Source of the DNA: Larix sibirica
Lineage: Eukaryota; Streptophyta; Pinopsida; Pinales; Pinaceae
Direction: 5' to 3'
Length of the DNA stretch: 14,636 bases
NCBI GenBank assembly: GCA_004151065.3
Contig: NWUY0300065631.1
Location: 39,009 to 53,644 of the forward strand
Below are positions 8,508 to 14,636 of this stretch, one piece after another (positions within the stretch are counted from its first letter, which is position 1; each line of letters starts with the position of its first letter). The notes under the pieces were generated by a model. It was given only the letters and a program-made list of their open reading frames with translations. It made no database searches and had not been told where the DNA came from. A program made the position numbers and the translations under genes.

Positions 8508-9773
8508 ATGGCTTCAGGAGGAGACTCAACCTCTCCTTCCCCTTCTGATCTTAGGAAATTCATGAAGCTAATCTCAGCTCAAGGGAAAAAGACATTGTCA
8601 GCTTCTTAACAAAAGTTTGTGAAAAAACTATCTGAGATACCCATGGTAGCACTTCTGGTAGAACAACCCTGCAAGACAGCCCTTAATCTCTCGGAACGAG
8701 GTTTGATTGGTCAGTTCACAAGCCTGTGGCCCTCTCCAAAAACTTTTGAAACTTGGGTATAGAAAAACTAGAGGCCCTTAATCTCAAAAGAAGTAAAATC
8801 TTACTTCTTAGGAAAGGGATTTTTCCCATTCGTCTTTGAAAGAAAACTAGATTGAGAGTTAATCTTCGGGAATGATCCATACTTCATGGGGCCACGGGGG
8901 CTTTACATGAATAAATGGAATCCAGATTTTGATCCCTCCCAAGATGTTCCCTCTGCAGTTCTGGTTTGGGTGAGATTCCCACACCTACCCCTCCCTTGTT
9001 GGAACCCAAAATCACTAGAAGCTATTGGAAACACCCTTGGAAACTACATAGACAAAGTAGATCGAAATGATCAATATTCATGTGCAAGGATCTGCTTTGA
9101 AGTAGATTTGGAACATGAACTCCCGTAGGCTATAAAACTCACAGTGGCAGATTGGGCTCACATTCAGGAACTAGACTACAAACAAATCTCATTCAAATAC
9201 AGGCATTGCCATGAATATGGGCATTTTGCTCGATATTGCAAGAATAAACCGCAAATTCGGATTCAAGAGGGAAAAAAGAGCAATGGACATCTATTAAAAA
9301 AACCTATCTCTAGATCGAAACCAAAAATACCAAAAGAAGGTCAATGTTTGAGGAAGGTAGACCCTCAGCATCAAAAATATCTGGCCATTAATACCGAGAA
9401 TAGATTCAAAACTCTTGAAATTCTAGAAACCCAAGAAATCCCCGAAGCCCCAGAAGAAGGAAAAATTCCCGAACATCAGGAACCATAGGAGGCCCCTCAA
9501 ACCCAAGAGGCCCCAAAGGAACCCCAACCTCAAAGAACCCCAATCCCTAAAAGACCTATTTCAGATAAAGGAATGCTCTCTCCTTCTTACGCAGAAATTA
9601 CAAAATCCAAACCAGTGGTTTCCCTCGCATATTTGGAAGACCTAATAGACAAATCAACCAAAGAATTAGGGTGGAAATCGAGTAAAGATCTAATGGAAGA
9701 TGAAGCTGAACACGAGAAAATTCAAGGATCTCAAGCAACAATAGACATGGCCTTTAGTGGAATACCAGAGTGA
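8508..9773 (+). pseudogene. LINE ORF1 (DUF4283-like, zinc knuckle), six premature stops
   Basis: ORF1 encodes the nucleic-acid-binding protein that packages LINE RNA into the ribonucleoprotein. One frame spans 422 codons from ATG 8508 (MASGGDSTSPSPSD) to TGA 9771-9773 with no frameshift. It is interrupted by stops at 8607, 8760, 8769, 8853, 9126 and 9486. The N-terminal half matches the DUF4283-type region of plant LINE ORF1 proteins (KSYFLGKGFFPFVFERK, then PSAVLVWVRFPHLPLPCWN). A CCHC-type zinc knuckle follows at about 9207-9240. Its last three ligands are present (CHEYGHFARYC), but the first Cys position is Tyr (TAC at about 9202-9204), so the finger is damaged. The C-terminal third is Pro/Glu/Lys-rich. 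ORF2 starts 17 bases after the stop in another frame. Confidence 0.92.
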
Positions 9774-9790
9774 GAATAGCAGGGAAGAAA

Positions 9791-12700
9791 ATGGGAGACA
9801 TGGCAGGGAGAGGCTCCTCCTCTACTCACAATAGTAGATATTGAAGTTGGTCTCTTTGGAATTACAGAGGACTGGGAAACACTAATAAAATAGAAGCAGT
9901 CAAAGATCTCCAAAAAATTGATATGCCATATATCCTCATGCTCCAAGAGGCCAAGCTCGATGAAAATACTATCCTAGATATTGGAAAGGAAAAGTGGAAG
10001 AAGAATGCATGAATGGCTATCAGTTCCAAAGGGGCCTCCAACGGCCTAGTTACCTTCTAGTCCTCAGACAAATTCCAGCTACAAAACTCCTTTGCCACAC
10101 AACATTGGATCTTCACGGAACTCACTCATATTGAAAGCAACATTCAGATCGCACTCTTCAATCTGTATGTCGCTAACCTTTACCCCGAAAAAAAAGATTG
10201 TTAGAAACTCTTGGAAGATTTCCTAGAAGCATACATGCCCCAAAATCTTATTCTAGCAGGTGACATGAATATAACCCTTTGTACATCTGAAAAAAGGGAT
10301 GCCTCACTAGAAGGGATATTCTTAAATCTCAGGTAGAAGCCCTAATCCAGACATGGTATCTACTAGATATCAAACCTAAGAAAGGAAACTTTACTTGGTC
10401 CAACAAGCGACTAGGTAAAGGAAACATTATGGCCCGACTCGATAGATTCCTAGTTCAGAGCAGCCTTCTGGTCGAGGGACAAATAAAATTTTCAAAGATT
10501 ATGGCAAATCTGGCTTCGGATCACAAACCAATCTTACTCCAAATTCAAGAGGAAGAAGACCTTGGTCCGATCCCCTTCAGATTTAGTCCCCAATGGCTAG
10601 ACCACGAAAGCTTTAGGGGCATCTTGGATAAAACCTGGAGAACTCCTATATCGGGCTCCCCAAGATTTGTTTGGGAGCAGAAACTCATAATCACCAAAAA
10701 GGCCTTAAAGGATTGGGCCAAAGCTAACTTCCCCCCACCTTCTAATCCTACGAAGAAGGCAATAGAAGAGGTGGAATCCGTTCAGACTTCACTGGACGAA
10801 CACCCAATTGTTAATTTAACGCTCCAGGAAGAGGTCAAGCGACAAGTCAAGGTTCACCAAGCCTTTCGTAAAGAAGAGGAATTCTGGAGATTAAAATCTC
10901 GCAGAACATGTCTCAAAGATGGCGATAGGAATACTTCATTTTTTCACAAACAAACGAAAGCCACACAATCGATCAACTATGTCTCAAAAATCAAGACGGA
11001 GAACAGATCAGTTATCAAAGGACATGGAAACATCAAAACTGCGGCGTATAATCACTTCTCAAACCTTTTCATGGAGGAAGACAACACTAGAGAGGAAGGA
11101 GATCAAATCCTTCTAGAGCACATCTCAAAGAACATCACACTTGAAAACAACACCGAACTCCTCAAGCCCTTCATTGAACAGGAAGTCATCAATGCAATCT
11201 GGTCCTTTGATCCTGACAAGGCCCCAGGACCGGACGGGTATTCAATCCACTTCTACAAAGCTTGTTGGTAGTATATAAGGAAATATTATATGAGAATGGT
11301 TAGAAATTTTCACTCAAAGGAAAAGATCGGAGGCCGCACCAACTCTACATTCCTAGCCCTTATACCAAAAGAGACAAATACCAGTTCCTTTAGCAGATTC
11401 CGACCAATTTCTCTATGCAATTCTTCCTACAAGATAATCTCCAAAATGCTGGCAAATAGAATGAAGCCTCTCCTTGCTAAAATCATCTCAGACAATCAAG
11501 GAGGCTTCTTAAAAGGGAGACAGATCCTTGACAATGTGATTCTCATAGAATAAGCTATCCACTCCAGCAAGATTCACAAGGAAAAAGGTATGCTGATCAA
11601 AATTGATATGGCTAACACCTTCGACCGTGTGAAACATTCATTCCTCTTTAAAGTCATGGAATATTTTGGGTTTGAGAAATTTTTTATAAACTGGATCTCA
11701 ACTTGCATAAGAGGACCCTGGATCGCCCCTTTGGTAACTGGACGCCCCACTAAATTCTTTCAAGCCACGCATGGAATTCGACAAGGATGTCCCTTGCCCT
11801 CTTTTTTGTACATCCTTTTGGCAAATTCCCTCAGTCGGAAGCTGAAATCAGACCTAAGAACAGGTTCCCTCCCGGGCCTCAATTTAGCTCCCGACTCTAT
11901 GCCTCTCAACCACACTCTCTTCGCCGATGATTCCCTCTTACTGGGAGGGGGCTCCTCTATTATTGCCTAAAAATTTAAGCAAAACATGACCTGGTACTGC
12001 AATGCCTCAGGAGATATTATCAACCTCCACAAGAGCGCGATCTATGGTTGGAATCTGGCTAACACTTCTGCATTCAATATTGGTCAACTCCTCAGAATTA
12101 AAGTTCATAAGCATTGGGACAAATTCAAATATTTGGGTCTCCCAATAACAGAAGTTCATTCAAAATTAGGATTATGGGAAGATACAATAAGCCAAATCAA
12201 ATCCAAAATTAGAAATTGGGGAGGATATTGGCTCAACAAAGCCGAAAAATTGATCTTGGTAAAATCCGTCCTATCAACTCTACCAATTTATCAGTCATCT
12301 CTTCTCCTAGCACCTAAATGGGTGTCAGACCAAATAGGTAAGCTTCTGAGATATTTCCTTTGGAAAGGGGGAAAAAATGAGAAAAAAATACATCTGGTGA
12401 ACTGGAGCATTATAAAATAACCAAAACTTTCAGGTGGTCTCCAAGTCCGAGATCCTTTCCAAGCAAACTTAGCAATGGGAGGCAAAATCCTATGGTAAAT
12501 TCTTTCCAATAGACAACACCGGGTTAGCCATTTATTAAGAAAGAAATACTTAGCAGGCACTAAGTTAAGATGTATAGATAGCAAGCATGTTTCCAAAGCC
12601 TCCTTGATATGGTCCTTATGCAGAGCCGCATGGGAATTTTTCACTCGAAAGCTTTACTGGGTCCCTAGAAATGGAATAAATATAGACATTTTTTCTGATA

Positions 12701-14089
12701 AAATCATAGGAAATCCCCCTCTCCAGGATAAACATGAGCTCCATGATATAACCCAATGGATTTCTAACCAAGGAATAAGAACGTTGGTTGAATTCAGCTC
12801 CTGGGACCTCTCCGACACATGTCAAGGCTGGAGAACATTAGCAACCCCAACCAATCTTGAACCTTCCAGAATTCTTCTTCTAGAGAATCTGGCTGGATGT
12901 GCTCCTTCTCATCTCCTGGATAAAGATGATCTTAGCTGGGGCCCAAAAGGAAAGTATACTACAGCCCTAGGTTTCAGTGCTCTTCAAAATAAAGATGCCT
13001 CAAGGAAAAGCCTATGGGAAATGGTTTGGAACCCATTAGGACTTCCCAAGGTAAACTTCTTCATCTGGACTCTCGCCCACCAGAAGGTGCTAACTGGAGA
13101 CAATTTAATCAAAAGAGGAATCATTGGGCCACATTGGTGTCCCATATGTTGAAAGAATTACGAATCAATAGACCACTTATTCTTGGAATGACAATTTGCA
13201 AAAGAATTCTGGGACCACATGCTTCAAGGTCTTGATATCTCCATGCCGGTGATAAACACCACCACCTGCTTACTCAAAGATTGGAAGTCCATCTACCCTT
13301 CCCCTCTCTCAAAAAAAACTATGGTTCCAAATATGGCTGACTCTTCCTAAATTCACATGCTGGAAGATTTGGCTTGCTAGGAAAAAAACTATATTCTAGG
13401 ACTCTTGCCTCTTTCCCCTACAAGTTGATGGATAGGCCAAAGGCCTTCTTATAGAATGCGTGAATTATTCTAAACTCAAGACGGATACAAACCTCAACAT
13501 AAATGAACTAAATTGGCTTGGGACCCTCCCTTCAAGCCCCATAAAGAAAATAGGCCTTCGATCCCGAAACTTGCCACCTTGGCAAATTAGACTCTCAAAT
13601 TCTGAATTTCAAGATTGGAGAAATAAGCATCCTTTGGATAGCTTACACTTTGATGGTGCGTCCAAAAGAAACCCCAGGGTGGCAGGAGCAGGGGGGGGGC
13701 GGCGGGGCTTGTTTTCTACATGAGGAACGTTGGAAATCAGATACATATGGGGATTGGGTTCTTGTTCAAATAACTTAGCAGAAGCTTTGGCTCTTCTAAA
13801 AGGATACCATATTTCCAAAAACCGAAGAATTAAGAACCTACAGGTGTTTGGTGATTCCCTCTTAATCATCAAATCCTTCAACATGCACTCATATTTCAAT
13901 TATTTGGCAATAAAACGAATCATTCAATGCATGCAGCAACTTGCGGATTCCTTCATCCAATTTAAATCATTCCACATCATGAGAGACTTAAATTACAAAG
14001 CAGACATAGAGGCAAAAGTCGGATCTGGCCTCAATCCTGGGAAAATTGAACTCTCGAATGGGGAAACGAGTCATCACCATATCCCTTAA
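9791..14089 (+). pseudogene. LINE ORF2: endonuclease, RT, zf-RVT, RNase H; broken
   Basis: ORF2 encodes the enzyme that nicks target DNA and reverse-transcribes LINE RNA. Endonuclease motifs: WNYRGLG (9857), LQEAK with catalytic Glu at 9947, GDMN with Asp at 10262, LDR with Asp at 10441, SDH at 10519. Reverse transcriptase: APGPDG (11218-11235), motif A IDMANTFDRV with Asp at 11605, HGIRQGCPL (11770), FADD (11920-11931). zf-RVT lies at about 13045-13215 with WCPIC; the expected Cys in HLFLE-QFAKEFW is a TGA (13189). RNase H keeps its acidic quartet: Asp 13652, Glu 13781, Asp 13853, Asp 14003. Stops lie at 9842, 10010, 10058, 10202, 11269, 11551, 11968, 12418, 12496, 13150, 13189, 13397, 13433 and 13721. 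One base is lost near 10296 (G run) and one gained in the A8 run at 13311-13318. ATG 9791 is chosen because it is the first after the ORF1 stop; ATG 9800 is an alternative. The frame stays open past TAA 14087 to TAA 14252, so the original end may be 14254. Confidence 0.95.
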
Positions 14090-14456
14090 TCACAACTTGC
14101 AAAGGTAGACTATAAGCGGATCAAGGAAGTGATGAATTGCAAGGACACCTGGCATCAAGCAATGGGATTTATGACACTAGACCCGAGCTGCGTAATCCAG
14201 GTACAGATCTTGAAGAGCAAAACCCACACCACATTTACCAAGCGAGCACAATAAAAAAATCACAGGGCAACAAGGTCCTGTCCAGTCTAAATACAATTGC
14301 TAATCGACTCAAGAACGCAAATTGACATTGGGTTAAAGGAGTATTACATCTATATAAATTTTAGAATGTTGTACTTAGCCGGTTTTGGCCTCGACCACGG
14401 CTTCCCCCCTTTTTTCTTTTTTTAATACAATCTTACCCGTTCTGGTTAAAAAAAAA
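14090..14456 (+). other. LINE 3' region and oligo(A) tail
   Basis: The 3' end contains the T/C-rich stretch cttttttctttttttaata (14408-14426) and then acccgttctggtt before nine As (14448-14456), an ending style common in plant L1 elements. The last two As are shared with the right target duplication. The tail is short. The first part (14090-14254) may still be ORF2 coding sequence. Confidence 0.75.
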
Positions 14457-14471
14457 CATGAAACCCATATA
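14455..14471 (+). repeat. Right target-site duplication of the LINE (17 bp)
   Basis: This is an exact copy of 8385-8401, directly following the oligo(A) tail. Beyond it the sequences differ (cccc here, tagt inside the LINE on the left), which fixes the right boundary. Confidence 0.93.
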
Positions 14472-14507
14472 CCCCACACATATATACACACTCACTTTTT
14501 CAACTCC

Positions 14508-14592
14508 TATAAATATGGAATCTGCATTTAAAATGTAGAGATCAATTTGTGCAAAGTCAAAGAGGAATACTTGTTGGTTTTCTAAGGTAAGT
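14508..14592 (+). promoter_or_regulatory. Putative TATA promoter and first-exon splice donor
   Basis: A TATAAATA box at 14508-14515 is followed about 71 bases later by ctaag/gtaagt, a near-perfect plant 5' splice site with the exon ending at 14586. Transcription would start near 14540, giving a short untranslated first exon. No coding sequence can be confirmed because the window ends at 14636. The arrangement suggests a plus-strand gene whose promoter took the LINE insertion about 36 bp upstream of the TATA box. It is an inference from two short motifs. Confidence 0.35.
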
Positions 14593-14636
14593 GAGCTCTA
14601 GAACACGAGGCCTTTCTTAGCATATAAGGCTTGCAA

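Larger units (their letters stand above)
8402..14454 (+). mobile_element. Full-length, inactive plant L1-clade LINE
   Basis: The element is a non-LTR retrotransposon that copies itself by target-primed reverse transcription. It runs from the end of the left target duplication through a 106-bp leader, ORF1, ORF2 and a 3' region to a short oligo(A) tail. Both termini are fixed by the flanking 17-bp duplication, and ORF1 is present from its ATG, so it is not visibly 5'-truncated. ORF1 and ORF2 hold at least 20 premature stops and two frameshifts, so this copy cannot move on its own. It is somewhat GC-richer than the AT-rich DNA around it. Confidence 0.95.

Noticed and set aside
8369-8563. 64-codon minus-strand frame over the LINE 5' end
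   Set aside because: It crosses the LINE insertion boundary, so it cannot be an ancestral gene, and it is antisense to ORF1.
12291-12644. 117-codon minus-strand frame
   Set aside because: It is antisense to ORF2, whose plus-strand translation is clearly the real one.
13014-13235. 73-codon frame within the ORF2 zf-RVT region
   Set aside because: It is an out-of-frame shadow; the zf-RVT motif is in frame +1.
1-14636. CRISPR arrays, tRNA or rRNA genes, operons, phage or defence systems
   Set aside because: Looked for on both strands and not seen; the window has the character of plant nuclear repeat DNA.

Overview
This looks like a nuclear, repeat-rich intergenic window from a seed plant with a large genome. 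The evidence is AT-rich spacer DNA, decayed Ty1/copia and LINE (L1-clade) coding relics of plant type, and the absence of any compact gene array. The LINE open reading frames resemble those of gymnosperm-type genomes, but that placement is inference. Nothing suggests a prokaryote, organelle or virus, and there are no CRISPR arrays, operons or RNA genes I can support.

The dominant feature is a full-length but dead LINE retrotransposon on the + strand, 8402-14454 (about 6.05 kb). It is bounded by a perfect 17-bp target-site duplication (8385-8401 and 14455-14471) and ends in a short oligo(A) tail. It has a short CpG-rich 5' leader, an ORF1 (8508-9773; RNA-binding protein with a DUF4283-like region and a zinc knuckle) and an ORF2 (9791-14089; AP-type endonuclease, reverse transcriptase, zinc-ribbon-like zf-RVT and RNase H). 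ORF1 carries 6 in-frame stops and no frameshift. ORF2 carries at least 14 stops and two single-base frameshifts, yet almost all catalytic motifs can still be read.

Just downstream of the insertion (14508-14592) is a TATA box followed by a consensus splice donor, so the LINE may have landed in a gene promoter whose body lies beyond the window.

Other parts, from left to right. 1-885: a reading frame of unknown identity, including a 173-residue coiled-coil ORF. 1291-1414: an exact 62-bp tandem duplication. 1724-2205: the RNase H end of a Ty1/copia pol, frameshifted. 2603-2714: a second short tandem duplication with the same 62-bp offset. 3284-3831 (minus): two small overlapping reading frames of unknown function, one with a membrane segment. 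About 4120-5150 (minus): a 5'-truncated ORF2 tail of a different LINE lineage. 5226-5297: paired palindromes next to a TATA-like box. 5640-6030: a diverged tandem repeat of about 177 bp. About 6030-8380: AT-rich spacer with no gene I can support.

I see no new multi-gene system. The most informative points are the contrast between the perfect TSD and heavily mutated ORFs, the promoter-proximal insertion, and the unexplained tandem duplications.
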